From an uncultured Bacilli bacterium (GTDB lineage Bacteria > Bacillota_I > Bacilli_A > RF39 > UBA660), in the NCBI GenBank assembly GCA_949840855.1, contig CATKYP010000023.1:1-10168 (forward strand): 10,168 nt of DNA, read 5' to 3'. Below, piece after piece: positions 1 to 7,388 of the stretch. Both the position numbers and the translations under genes were made by a program. Positions within the stretch are counted from its first letter, which is position 1. Each line of letters opens with the position of its first letter. The notes below the pieces were generated by a model. It did not search any database, was not told the origin of the DNA, and saw nothing but the letters and a program-made list of their open reading frames with translations.

Positions 1-52
1 AAAAAATATTAATATATATAAACTCTAACTTCTACACTATTCTATCTTTTTC

Positions 53-81
53 TTGAAAAACTTACTTTCCTTTGCTATAAT
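53..81 (+). promoter_or_regulatory. Sigma-A type promoter of the noc-like gene
   Basis: The -35 TTGAAA (53-58) and -10 TATAAT (76-81) are separated by 17 bases, and a TG dinucleotide (73-74) gives an extended -10. Transcription should begin near position 88, leaving a leader of about 29 bases before the start codon. This is close to the vegetative consensus, so I expect steady expression. The preceding bases 1-52 show no gene or clear site. Confidence 0.8.
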
Positions 82-116
82 TAAAATGGAAAAGAATAGA
101 AAGTGGGATGAAACAT

Positions 117-1679
117 ATGAATGAAAAACAAGAAGTAGTATTTTTACACTTAGATGATATAATACCAAATAGATTTCAACCCCGTGAAGTTTTTGATGAA
201 AAAGCGCTAAAAGAACTTGCAGTATCAATAAAGGAACACGGAGTTATACACCCTATTATTGTTAGGAAAATAAATGATAGCAAATATGAAATAATAGCAG
301 GAGAAAGAAGATATAAAGCAGCCGCACTTGCTGGACTAACATCAATACCAGCAATTATTAGAAATTTAGATGACCAAGAAGCTGCTAAAGTTGCCTTGCT
401 AGAGAATTTGCAAAGAAGAAATCTAAATCCAATAGAAGAAGCCAGAACTTATCAAAAAATAATTGAATTAGATCAAATGACTCAAGAAGAATTAGCAAAA
501 ACAATGGGAAAAAGTCAGTCAGCAGTAGCTAATAAATTAAGACTGCTTGCTCTTTCAGAAGATGTACAGAAATCACTTTTAAAAGAAGAAATTTCAGAAC
601 GTCATGCTAGAGCACTACTTAATTTAACAGATCATAAAGAACAAATAGATATGTTAAAGAAAGTAATAAAACAAAAAATGACAGTAAGACAACTAGAAAA
701 TGAAATAAAAAATAAGACAATAACAACAGATGAAATAAAGGATGAAAATGATCTAGCATCAATTTTAAATCCAGATCCAGTTAAAATACCAAAGAATGAA
801 AATATGGATAAGGAAGGTGATACTATAAATAGTAATAATATTCCAAACTTTCTAATGGATAAAAATACCGAAACACCCCCTCCCCTTCCAAAAATACCAA
901 CTAAAGATGATAATATTATAAATTATGGAGAAATAGATGATGAAGAGGATGATATAGGGGATAACCAAAAATATCCAGATTTAACTGGAGATAATTCAAC
1001 TCTTTTATCAAAGCCAATAGACCTAATGAATTTCAAAACAGGAACTAAAGACCTTACAAACATAAACGATAATCTAAATAATATACCACCACCACAGAAC
1101 TCTGCTAAATCGGATCTGGATTCATTGTTAAATATAAAACCGAATTTAATGGCTAATAATGATAATAATGAAAGTAAACTTACACCAGCTGAAGAAGCTT
1201 TAAGAGAAAGTGAAAATAAAAATTACAATAATAAAGAGGATTATTTTTCAGCACCTAATCTAATGTCGATAGAATTACCTACCAATCAGCAAATTCAAAA
1301 AGAACCAGAAAATGATATGTTTAGTAATCCCTCTTCTTCTAATAATAGTTTAATTGATTTTGTTAAGTCTCACAGAAATGAAAAAGAACAATCAAATTCA
1401 TTAATAGACTTAAATCAATCATTCTTTCAAAAACCAGTTGAAAAATCTGAAAAAACAACAAATGATGCAAAAAAATCATTAGGCAGTGTACTAATGAGCG
1501 AAAGTTTAAAAGATCCAATAAAAAATCAGGAAGAATATAACATTCAGCAAATGGTAAATGAAATTAGAAAAACTCTAAAAGAATTAGAAAATCAGGGCGC
1601 TAAAATAGACACAGATGAAATGAATTTTGAAAATCAATATCAAATATTAATAAAAATAGATAAAAACAGTAATTACTAG
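117..1679 (+). CDS. noc: Noc-like ParB-family DNA-binding protein with long linker
   Basis: This is a ParB-superfamily CTPase and DNA-binding protein, closest to Noc, the nucleoid occlusion factor that keeps the division septum off the chromosome in Bacilli. I start it at ATG 117 (520 aa) because G-rich sequence at 103-108 is well spaced for it; ATG 108 would add three residues. Residues 5-200 hold the ParB N-terminal domain (NRFQPR, GERR at 62-65, ENLQRR at 96-101) and the helix-turn-helix (KSQSAVANKLRLL). SERHARAL at 160-167 is Noc-like, where ParB has GHARA. Residues about 205-465 are Asn/Asp/Pro-rich and probably disordered. Residues 472-516 resemble the Noc C-terminal dimerisation segment. 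Bacillus Noc has under 300 residues, so this one is unusually long, and it lacks the N-terminal amphipathic membrane helix. The position before parA matches Bacillus. The family call is firm; the Noc function is inferred. Confidence 0.85.
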   Translation: MNEKQEVVFLHLDDIIPNRFQPREVFDEKALKELAVSIKEHGVIHPIIVRKINDSKYEIIAGERRYKAAALAGLTSIPAIIRNLDDQEAAKVALLENLQRRNLNPIEEARTYQKIIELDQMTQEELAKTMGKSQSAVANKLRLLALSEDVQKSLLKEEISERHARALLNLTDHKEQIDMLKKVIKQKMTVRQLENEIKNKTITTDEIKDENDLASILNPDPVKIPKNENMDKEGDTINSNNIPNFLMDKNTETPPPLPKIPTKDDNIINYGEIDDEEDDIGDNQKYPDLTGDNSTLLSKPIDLMNFKTGTKDLTNINDNLNNIPPPQNSAKSDLDSLLNIKPNLMANNDNNESKLTPAEEALRESENKNYNNKEDYFSAPNLMSIELPTNQQIQKEPENDMFSNPSSSNNSLIDFVKSHRNEKEQSNSLIDLNQSFFQKPVEKSEKTTNDAKKSLGSVLMSESLKDPIKNQEEYNIQQMVNEIRKTLKELENQGAKIDTDEMNFENQYQILIKIDKNSNY

Positions 1680-1763
1680 GCATAATTTTATTTATGTCTT
1701 TTACTGATTATAAAGTCTAAAAAATATAAAGTGCATAATTAACTACAAATAAAGACAATTTTG

Positions 1764-1792
1764 TTTCCAAATAACAGATTATTTGATAAAAT
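1764..1792 (+). promoter_or_regulatory. Promoter of the parA operon
   Basis: The -35 TTTCCA (1764-1769, 4 of 6 matches) and -10 TAAAAT (1787-1792) are 17 bases apart, with an extended -10 TG at 1784-1785. The start point would be near 1799, about 30 bases before parA. No convincing terminator separates it from the upstream noc-like gene, so read-through may also contribute. Confidence 0.55.
1768..1785. promoter_or_regulatory. Perfect inverted repeat inside the parA promoter (candidate operator)
   Basis: CAAATAA (1768-1774) and TTATTTG (1779-1785) are perfect inverted arms around a 4-base centre. The 18-base element fills the spacer between -35 and -10, where a bound dimer would block RNA polymerase. 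It resembles neither parS nor the Noc binding site, so the binding protein is unknown. Confidence 0.45.
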
Positions 1793-1828
1793 AGAATGTG
1801 CTAGAAATAAAAGAAAAAAGGTGATAAG

Positions 1829-2620
1829 ATGGGAAAGACAATAGCACTAGTAAATCAAAAAGGTGGAGTAGGGAAAACCACAACAAGTATAAATCTTTCT
1901 GCATCTCTTGCAGTATTAGATAAAAAAGTTCTATTAATAGATTTAGATCCACAAGGTAATACAACAACAGGTGTAGGAATAAATAAAGCTGATATAGAAA
2001 AGAGTATTTATGATGTTTTAATAGGAGAATGTGATATTAAAGATGCAATAATAAAAACAAAATATCAAAAATTATATGTTATGCCAGCAACAATAAACCT
2101 AGCAGGAATAGATGTTGAGCTTCTCGAAAAAAGTAAGCACGAGCAGGGATTTCAAAAAGGTAACCAGTTAAAAGAAAAATTAGATACAATAAGAGATGAA
2201 TATGACTTTATTATCATAGATTGTCCACCTACTCTAGGTTTAATTACAACAAATGCTTTAGCAGCATCAGATTCAGTTATAATACCTGTTCAATGTGAAT
2301 TTTTTGCTCTAGAGGGAATAACTCAATTACTAAATACCATAATGTTAGCTCAAAAAAGCTTAAATACCTCCTTAAAAATAGAAGGAGTTTTACTAACAAT
2401 GTTAGACTCTAGAACAAACTTAGGCTTTGAAGTAGTAGATGATATTAGAAAATTCTTTAAAGAAAAAGTATATAATACCATTATTCCTAGATTAATAAGA
2501 TTGACTGAGGCTCCATCACATGGAGAACCTATAATTGCCTATGATCCAAAAAGTAGAGGTTCAGAAGCATACATAAATCTTGCAAAGGAAGTGATTGAAA
2601 GAAATGGAACAACAAAGTAA
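1829..2620 (+). CDS. parA: ParA/Soj chromosome partitioning ATPase
   Basis: This is the ParA ATPase that binds nucleoid DNA as an ATP dimer and is switched off by ParB. Together they segregate origins and, in Bacillus, tune DnaA activity. Its 263 aa fit the family (Soj is about 250). A deviant Walker A, KGGVGKTT, spans 11-18 with signature Lys11 and Lys16. IDLDPQGN at 38-44 contains catalytic Asp40, and Walker B IIIDCPP spans 128-134. MLDSRTN (191-197) and RLTEAPSHG (224-232) are standard Soj segments. Residues about 102-112 look slightly longer than usual for Soj. The AAGGTGAT ribosome site (1818-1825) sits just before ATG 1829. There is no N-terminal extension, so this is the chromosomal type and not one with a DNA-binding N-domain. 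Its 3' end overlaps parB, implying translational coupling. Confidence 0.97.
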   Translation: MGKTIALVNQKGGVGKTTTSINLSASLAVLDKKVLLIDLDPQGNTTTGVGINKADIEKSIYDVLIGECDIKDAIIKTKYQKLYVMPATINLAGIDVELLEKSKHEQGFQKGNQLKEKLDTIRDEYDFIIIDCPPTLGLITTNALAASDSVIIPVQCEFFALEGITQLLNTIMLAQKSLNTSLKIEGVLLTMLDSRTNLGFEVVDDIRKFFKEKVYNTIIPRLIRLTEAPSHGEPIIAYDPKSRGSEAYINLAKEVIERNGTTK

Positions 2621-3497
2621 TATAAAAAGAAAAGCCTTAGGAAAAGGCCTAGAAGAACTCTTTAACAGTGAACCATTAGATTATACTTCGGTAGAGGAAA
2701 AAATAATAGAAGAAACACCAGAAGAACAAATTATAAATATTCCATTAAAAGAATTAAGAAGTAATCCATATCAACCAAGAAAAGTATTTGATGAAGAAAA
2801 ATTAGAAGAATTAGCTAATTCTATAAAAGAACATGGTGTATTTCAACCAATCATAGCAAAAAAAAGTATCAAAGGATATGAGATAATAGCAGGAGAAAGA
2901 CGTGTAAAAGCTTCTCTTTTAGCAGGGCTAACTGAAATACCTGCAATAATTAAAAACTTTACCGATACTGAAATGATGGAAATAGCGCTTCTAGAAAACT
3001 TACAAAGAGAAAATTTAACATCAATAGAAGAAGCAAATGCTTATAAGAGTTTACTTGAAAATCTAAATATTACACAAGAAAAATTAGCAACAAGATTAGG
3101 AAAAAGTAGATCGCATATTACAAATACTTTGGGACTGCTAAATCTACCTATAGAGACTCAAAACTTAATAAATGAAAATAAAATAACAATGGGGCATGCT
3201 AGGGTTTTAAGTAAACTAGAGGATGCTTATCAAATAAAAGAACTCACAGATAAAATTATAACTGAAGGATTAAGTGTTAGGACTTTAGAAAATTTAACAT
3301 CAGAAAATGATAATTATCAAAGAAGAAAGCAAATGGCTAGAAAAACAAAAAGTGATAATGAATATAAGTATGTTGAAGAAATATTAAACGATAAATTAGG
3401 TACAAAAGTAAAAATAAAGAAAAATAAAATTGAAATAACATTCACAAATGACAATGATCTGAATAGATTATTAGAAATAATGCATCTAGATAAATAA
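2604..3497 (+). CDS. parB: ParB/Spo0J chromosome partitioning protein
   Basis: ParB is a CTP-dependent clamp that loads at parS sites, spreads on DNA, recruits SMC/condensin and stimulates ParA. I start it at ATG 2604 (297 aa), overlapping parA by 17 bases. AAGGAAGTGAT at 2585-2595, nearly the full anti-16S match, lies upstream. The TTG at 2595 overlaps that site and is less likely. Residues 8-20 carry the KALGKGLEELF signature that contacts ParA. The N-domain has NPYQPR, GERR (97-100) and ENLQREN (131-137). The helix-turn-helix is KSRSHITNTLGLL (167-179), and MGHARVL (196-202) is ParB-type. The C-terminal dimerisation segment (about 255-295) includes KLGTKVKIKKNKIEITF. Length and domain order are canonical, which separates this protein from the noc-like paralogue upstream. 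Confidence 0.96.
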   Translation: MEQQSNIKRKALGKGLEELFNSEPLDYTSVEEKIIEETPEEQIINIPLKELRSNPYQPRKVFDEEKLEELANSIKEHGVFQPIIAKKSIKGYEIIAGERRVKASLLAGLTEIPAIIKNFTDTEMMEIALLENLQRENLTSIEEANAYKSLLENLNITQEKLATRLGKSRSHITNTLGLLNLPIETQNLINENKITMGHARVLSKLEDAYQIKELTDKIITEGLSVRTLENLTSENDNYQRRKQMARKTKSDNEYKYVEEILNDKLGTKVKIKKNKIEITFTNDNDLNRLLEIMHLDK

Positions 3498-3507
3498 AGG
3501 AGGAATT

Positions 3508-4329
3508 ATGATAACTTTATTTAATACATACCAAATAGATATAAAATATTTTACTCTGCCAATTATATATATAGCAATTGGTACAATATCATATACAATT
3601 TTAAAAAGAATTATTAATAATATTTTTGATAAAAGAAACTCAAAAATACTAATTAAAAGACACTATCAAAAAAGAGCAGATACAATAAAAATTATGATCC
3701 TAAATATCTTAAAATATGCAATTATAATTTTAGTGATTTTAGCAGAATTAACTATATATGATATCAATATAAAATCAATATTAGCAGGACTTGGAATTAT
3801 GGCAACAATAGTTGGACTTGCTTTTCAAGATATTGCAAAAGATTTATTAGCTGGAATATTTATTATTGCAGAAGATCAATATGAAATAGGAGATACTATA
3901 GAAGTTAATGGTTATATGGGAGAAGTGGTCTTTATTGGACTAAAAACAACTAGGATAAGGGATTATAAAGGAAGAGTAAAAATAATAGCAAATCATAATA
4001 TAACAGAAGTAATAAACTATAATTTGGAAGATGGACTAGCCATTGTCGACATTGGAATAGGTTATAGTGAAGATATGGATCACGTTGAAAAAGTATTAAA
4101 TAAGGTAGCAAAAGATTTAACAAAAACCTTACCAAAAATTAAAGGAGAAGCTAAAGTTCTAGGAATAGATTCATTAGACGATTCGGCAGTAGTATATAGA
4201 ATAACTGCTCCAGTAAGCTCTATGGAACAATATGCTTCACAAAGAATTATGCGAAAAAAAATAAAAGAAGCTCTTGATAAAGAAAATATTAAAATACCAT
4301 TCCCACAAGTGGAGGTCCATAATGGTTAA
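3508..4329 (+). CDS. MscS-family small-conductance mechanosensitive channel
   Basis: This membrane channel opens under membrane tension and releases solutes during osmotic downshock. Its 273 aa match a minimal MscS/YkuT-type channel. Hydrophobic segments lie at about 14-33, 62-84 and 88-120. The third has the pore-helix pattern AGLGIMATIVGLAFQDIAKD (93-112), followed by the beta domain (EIGDTIEVNG, 126-135; then RDYKGRVKIIANHNI at 151-165 where the family has IPN). The C-terminal alpha/beta domain ends in KIPFPQVEVH (263-272), typical of the family. A strong AAGGAGG site (3497-3503) begins in the parB stop codon, so the gene is in the par operon. In Staphylococcus and relatives an MscS gene sits in the same place after parB. 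The last 8 bases overlap the DUF951 gene. Confidence 0.94.
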   Translation: MITLFNTYQIDIKYFTLPIIYIAIGTISYTILKRIINNIFDKRNSKILIKRHYQKRADTIKIMILNILKYAIIILVILAELTIYDINIKSILAGLGIMATIVGLAFQDIAKDLLAGIFIIAEDQYEIGDTIEVNGYMGEVVFIGLKTTRIRDYKGRVKIIANHNITEVINYNLEDGLAIVDIGIGYSEDMDHVEKVLNKVAKDLTKTLPKIKGEAKVLGIDSLDDSAVVYRITAPVSSMEQYASQRIMRKKIKEALDKENIKIPFPQVEVHNG

Positions 4330-4522
4330 TAATAAAGAATATATAGTAGGAACTAAATGTCAAATGAAAAAAAAGCACCCTTGTGGGGGAGATATTTGGG
4401 AAGTATTAAGAGTCGGAGCTGATATAAAAATAAAATGCCAAACCTGTGGTCGTACTTTTTTTATTCCACGCATAGATTTTAATAAAAGAATAAAAAAAAT
4501 AATGAAAGAGGAAGGTAAATAA
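4322..4522 (+). CDS. DUF951 (YyzM-like) small protein
   Basis: This 66-aa protein belongs to DUF951, the family of Bacillus YyzM. Its function is not established. The family core is clear: MKKKHPCGGDIWEVLRVGADI (15-35), then CQTCGR (39-44), and a basic tail, KRIKKIMKEEGK. Cys21 with the Cys39-x-x-Cys42 pair suggests a small zinc-ribbon-like fold, which is inference. ATG 4322 is preceded by GGAGGT (4311-4316) and overlaps the mscS stop, so translation is probably coupled. A TTG further upstream in the same frame (4274) is not supported by an RBS. Location between mscS and ychF matches other Bacilli, but here an AbgT gene follows after a single base. Confidence 0.9.
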   Translation: MVNNKEYIVGTKCQMKKKHPCGGDIWEVLRVGADIKIKCQTCGRTFFIPRIDFNKRIKKIMKEEGK

Positions 4523-4523
4523 A

Positions 4524-6128
4524 ATGCAGGAAAAACGAAAATTAAAATTAAAAAAATTCTACTTCCATCCAATAACAGTATTTTTCTTAGCAACCATTTT
4601 TATACTAATAATAAGTGCTATTCTAGCCCACTTTCAGGTACAAACAACATATAATATAGTAAATACAACTACTAAAGAATTAGAACCAAAACTAATATCT
4701 GTAGAAAACTTATTAACATATAGTAACATAAAAGCAATTCTTAGAAATACTATTAACTCTTTTGCATCATTTGCACCACTTACAATGCTCCTTTTAAGTT
4801 TAATAGGAATAAGTATAGCTAATGCAACTGGATTACTAGATACTATTTCACAAAGAAAATTAAAAAAGATATCAAAAGCTCAATTAACTTTTATTTTTGT
4901 TTTTTTAGGAGTAATTTCTTCGTTAGTAAGTGATATTGGATATGTATTATTAATTCCTCTAGCAGCACTTGTATATGAGAAAAATGGAAGGAATCCAATT
5001 TTAGGTATAATAACAGCTTTTGCATCAACAGCTTTTGCAAGTAGTATAAGTATCTTTACTGGTTGGACAGACGTAGGACTAATTCCATACACCAGAGTAG
5101 CAGCCCACTTAATAGATAATCAAACACATATCAGTTTAACAGCCAATCTAATCTTTATAATAGTATCAAGTATAATTATATCTATAGTAGGAACAATTAT
5201 AATAGAAAAAATAATCAATAAAAAAATAGGTAAATATCACATAAAAGATATTAATGGGCATACTTTAAAAACAAGTGAATTAATAATTACTGATATAGAA
5301 GAAGCAGAACAAAATAAAATTGCAACAGAAAAAAGAGAAAAAAAAGGTCTACACTATGCTTTAATTACAAGTATTATTTTAATAGCAATATTTATTTATT
5401 CTATAATACCAAACTTACCATTATCAGGACTATTGCTAGATAAAAGTGAGACGTCATATGTTAATATGTTATTTGGAAGTTCATCTTACTTACATTCAGC
5501 CTTTACTTTTCTAGTAGCATTATTCTTAACATTAGTAGGAATAAGTTATGGAATAGGAGCAAAAAGCTTTAAAAATGATAAAGAATTAATAGAAAAAGCG
5601 AGTGATTATTTTAAAAATATAGGAATGATAATAATACTTATATTTGTATTCTCTCAATTTCTTTCAATATGGCGTATGTCAAATATAGGAAAAGTAATAG
5701 CAAGTTCCCTAGCTAATTTATTGTCACACCTAGAATTTACTGATATTCCATTAATAATTGTAACCTTAATAATCATAGCGATTGCTGGATTATTTTCAAC
5801 AAGTATGACAACTAAATGGCAAATATTTTCACCTATTGTAGTACCAATGTTTATGCAAGCAAATCTATCACCTCAGTTTGCTCAAATAATTATGCGTGCA
5901 GCTGATTCAATGACAAAGGGAATAACCCCTCTACTTGGTTCATTTGTAATTTATTTAGGTTATTTAAATACATATAATCAAAATAAACAAAAGCCAATTA
6001 CTATACATTCTGCAATAAAAATGTTAACACCCTACTTTATATTAATATCATTAACCTGGATTTTGATACTAATAGTATGGTATATAGTGGGTATTCCAAT
6101 AGGACCAAAAGTATATCCAACAATTTAA
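4524..6128 (+). CDS. AbgT-family transporter
   Basis: This multi-pass inner-membrane protein belongs to the AbgT family. Its characterised members take up p-aminobenzoyl-glutamate (E. coli AbgT) or export sulfonamides and folate-related compounds (MtrF, YdaH). At 534 aa it is full length. Hallmarks are SDIGYVLLIPLAALVY (136-151), the hairpin region TTKWQIFSPIVVPMF (429-443), ADSMTKGITPLL (460-471) and the C-terminal PIGPKVYP. About nine to ten hydrophobic segments are visible, with a charged cytoplasm-like loop at about 228-275. The N-terminus is basic and is followed directly by a membrane segment (about 16-36); this is not a cleavable signal. GAGGAAGG (4508-4515) serves as RBS, and the gap to DUF951 is one base. 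The family is secure; the substrate and direction of transport cannot be read from sequence. Confidence 0.92.
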   Translation: MQEKRKLKLKKFYFHPITVFFLATIFILIISAILAHFQVQTTYNIVNTTTKELEPKLISVENLLTYSNIKAILRNTINSFASFAPLTMLLLSLIGISIANATGLLDTISQRKLKKISKAQLTFIFVFLGVISSLVSDIGYVLLIPLAALVYEKNGRNPILGIITAFASTAFASSISIFTGWTDVGLIPYTRVAAHLIDNQTHISLTANLIFIIVSSIIISIVGTIIIEKIINKKIGKYHIKDINGHTLKTSELIITDIEEAEQNKIATEKREKKGLHYALITSIILIAIFIYSIIPNLPLSGLLLDKSETSYVNMLFGSSSYLHSAFTFLVALFLTLVGISYGIGAKSFKNDKELIEKASDYFKNIGMIIILIFVFSQFLSIWRMSNIGKVIASSLANLLSHLEFTDIPLIIVTLIIIAIAGLFSTSMTTKWQIFSPIVVPMFMQANLSPQFAQIIMRAADSMTKGITPLLGSFVIYLGYLNTYNQNKQKPITIHSAIKMLTPYFILISLTWILILIVWYIVGIPIGPKVYPTI

Positions 6129-6148
6129 GACTATGGTCTTTTTTGTTT
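6127..6148 (+). terminator. Short intrinsic terminator of the par operon
   Basis: AAGAC (6127-6131) pairs with GTCTT (6136-6140) around a TATG loop, and T-rich sequence follows (six T from 6139, then G and TTTT). The stem overlaps the transporter stop codon. Five base pairs is short, so termination may be partial. Confidence 0.55.
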
Positions 6149-6181
6149 TAAAAATATTATCTATTTTAAATAAGTAATATG

Positions 6182-6190
6182 TGATATAAT
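6182..6190 (+). promoter_or_regulatory. Extended -10 promoter of ychF
   Basis: TGA followed by TATAAT (6185-6190) forms a perfect extended -10, 23 bases before the start codon. No good -35 stands 16-18 bases upstream, where the sequence is only T/A-rich. The extended -10 probably compensates. Lying just after the terminator at 6127, it makes ychF a separate unit. Confidence 0.6.
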
Positions 6191-6213
6191 AAGAACCAGA
6201 AAAGAGGTATATT

Positions 6214-7314
6214 ATGAGTTTAACAGCAGGTATTGTAGGCCTACCAAATGTGGGAAAATCAACTTTATTTAATGCAATTACAAAGAAGAATATTTTGGCA
6301 GAAAACTATCCCTTTGCAACAATTGATCCTAATGTAGGAGTAGTAACTGTTCCAGATAAAAGAATAGATGTCTTAAAAGATATGTATAAACCAAATAAGG
6401 TCATACCGACAGCATATGAGTTTACTGATATTGCAGGACTAGTTAAAGGTGCATCAAACGGAGAAGGATTAGGAAATAAATTCTTATCACATATAAGAGA
6501 AACTGATGCTATATGTGAAGTAGTTAGATGTTTCGAAAACGGAAAAATAATACATGTAGATGGTGCTGTTGATCCAATAAGAGATATAGAAACAATAAAT
6601 TTAGAACTAGCTATAGCAGACTTAGATATTATAAATGGAAGACTAGAAAGAGTTTCTAAAAAAGCAAGAACCAGTAAAGAGAAAAATGATTTACTAGAAG
6701 TAGAGTCACTTGAAAAAGCAAAAAAAGCTCTTGAAAGTAATATTCCACTAAGATTAATAGAATGGACAGATGAAGAAATAACTCTTTTAAAGTCCTATAG
6801 TTTTCTAACAATAAAACCTATTATCTACTTAGCAAATATAAATGAAGAAGAAATATCAAAAGAAGATAATAATTATGTAAAACTAGTAAAAGAGTATGCC
6901 AAAAAAGAAAAAGCTCCAGTTGTAAAACTTTGTGCCAAACTAGAAGAAGATTTAAGCCAGTTAGAAAATGATGAAAAACAAGAAATGTTAGAAGCTCTAA
7001 ATATTGATACAAGCGGCCTAGATAAACTAATTGAAACAACATACGATTTACTAGGACTTGCTACCTACTTCACAGTTGGAAAAGATGAAGTAAGAGCATG
7101 GACCTTTAAAAAAGGAATGAACGCAAAAAAATGTGCTGGAATTATTCATACTGATTTTGAAAAAGGTTTTATCAAAGCAGAAGTGATGAGTTATGAAGAC
7201 TTAGTAAAATATGGAGATGAATTGAAAGTACGAGAAAATGGTCGTGCAAGACTCGAAGGAAAAGACTACGAAATGCAAGATGGTGATATATGCCACTTTA
7301 GATTTAATGTATAG
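6214..7314 (+). CDS. ychF: YchF (Obg-family) redox-regulated ATPase
   Basis: YchF is a universally conserved Obg-family P-loop ATPase that associates with ribosomes; in E. coli it has been linked to stress responses and start-codon selection. Its 366 aa match the family exactly. The P-loop GLPNVGKST spans 9-17, and the switch II region TDIAGLVKGAS spans 71-81. NINE (208-211) replaces the G-protein NKxD motif, the change that gives the family ATP preference. The central coiled arm lies at about 130-200 and the TGS domain at about 283-366, ending GDICHFRFNV. AGAGGT (6203-6208) is the RBS. The neighbourhood upstream of rpsF matches Bacillus (yyaF). Nothing is missing or broken. Confidence 0.98.
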   Translation: MSLTAGIVGLPNVGKSTLFNAITKKNILAENYPFATIDPNVGVVTVPDKRIDVLKDMYKPNKVIPTAYEFTDIAGLVKGASNGEGLGNKFLSHIRETDAICEVVRCFENGKIIHVDGAVDPIRDIETINLELAIADLDIINGRLERVSKKARTSKEKNDLLEVESLEKAKKALESNIPLRLIEWTDEEITLLKSYSFLTIKPIIYLANINEEEISKEDNNYVKLVKEYAKKEKAPVVKLCAKLEEDLSQLENDEKQEMLEALNIDTSGLDKLIETTYDLLGLATYFTVGKDEVRAWTFKKGMNAKKCAGIIHTDFEKGFIKAEVMSYEDLVKYGDELKVRENGRARLEGKDYEMQDGDICHFRFNV

Positions 7315-7315
7315 A

Positions 7316-7344
7316 TTAACGTTTATATAAAGTTATTATATAAT
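7316..7344 (+). promoter_or_regulatory. Promoter of the unknown gene downstream of ychF
   Basis: The -35 TTAACG (7316-7321, 4 of 6) and perfect -10 TATAAT (7339-7344) are 17 bases apart. It begins two bases after the ychF stop codon. Transcription would start around 7351, upstream of a strong ribosome site at 7378-7384. Confidence 0.6.
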
Positions 7345-7366
7345 GGTAATTAATGCTTAATTGCCA
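7344..7366. promoter_or_regulatory. Inverted repeat at the transcription start (candidate operator)
   Basis: TGGTAATTAA (7344-7353) and TTAATTGCCA (7357-7366) are 10-base inverted arms with one G-T mismatch and a TGC centre. The repeat overlaps the last base of the -10 and the predicted +1. It is followed by A residues, not T, so it does not look like a + strand terminator. A DNA-level operator is the likelier reading. Confidence 0.4.
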
Positions 7367-7388
7367 AAAAATCAAACAGGAGGTCAAA

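Noticed and set aside
1680..1740. Direct repeat GCATAATT at 1680-1687 and 1733-1740 after the noc-like gene
   Set aside because: Eight bases in AT-rich DNA are not significant, and no insertion-sequence or iteron context is seen.
2595..2603. TTG start adding three residues to ParB
   Set aside because: The TTG overlaps the ribosome site itself; ATG 2604 has better spacing and gives the usual ParB N-terminus.
4274..4321. Upstream TTG start for the DUF951 gene
   Set aside because: It would add 16 residues not seen in the family and overlap deeply with mscS; ATG 4322 has GGAGGT at good spacing.
6151..6180. AT-only inverted repeats upstream of ychF (ATATTA/TAATAT)
   Set aside because: Arms made only of A and T are expected by chance in this composition and do not coincide with a regulatory position beyond the promoter region.
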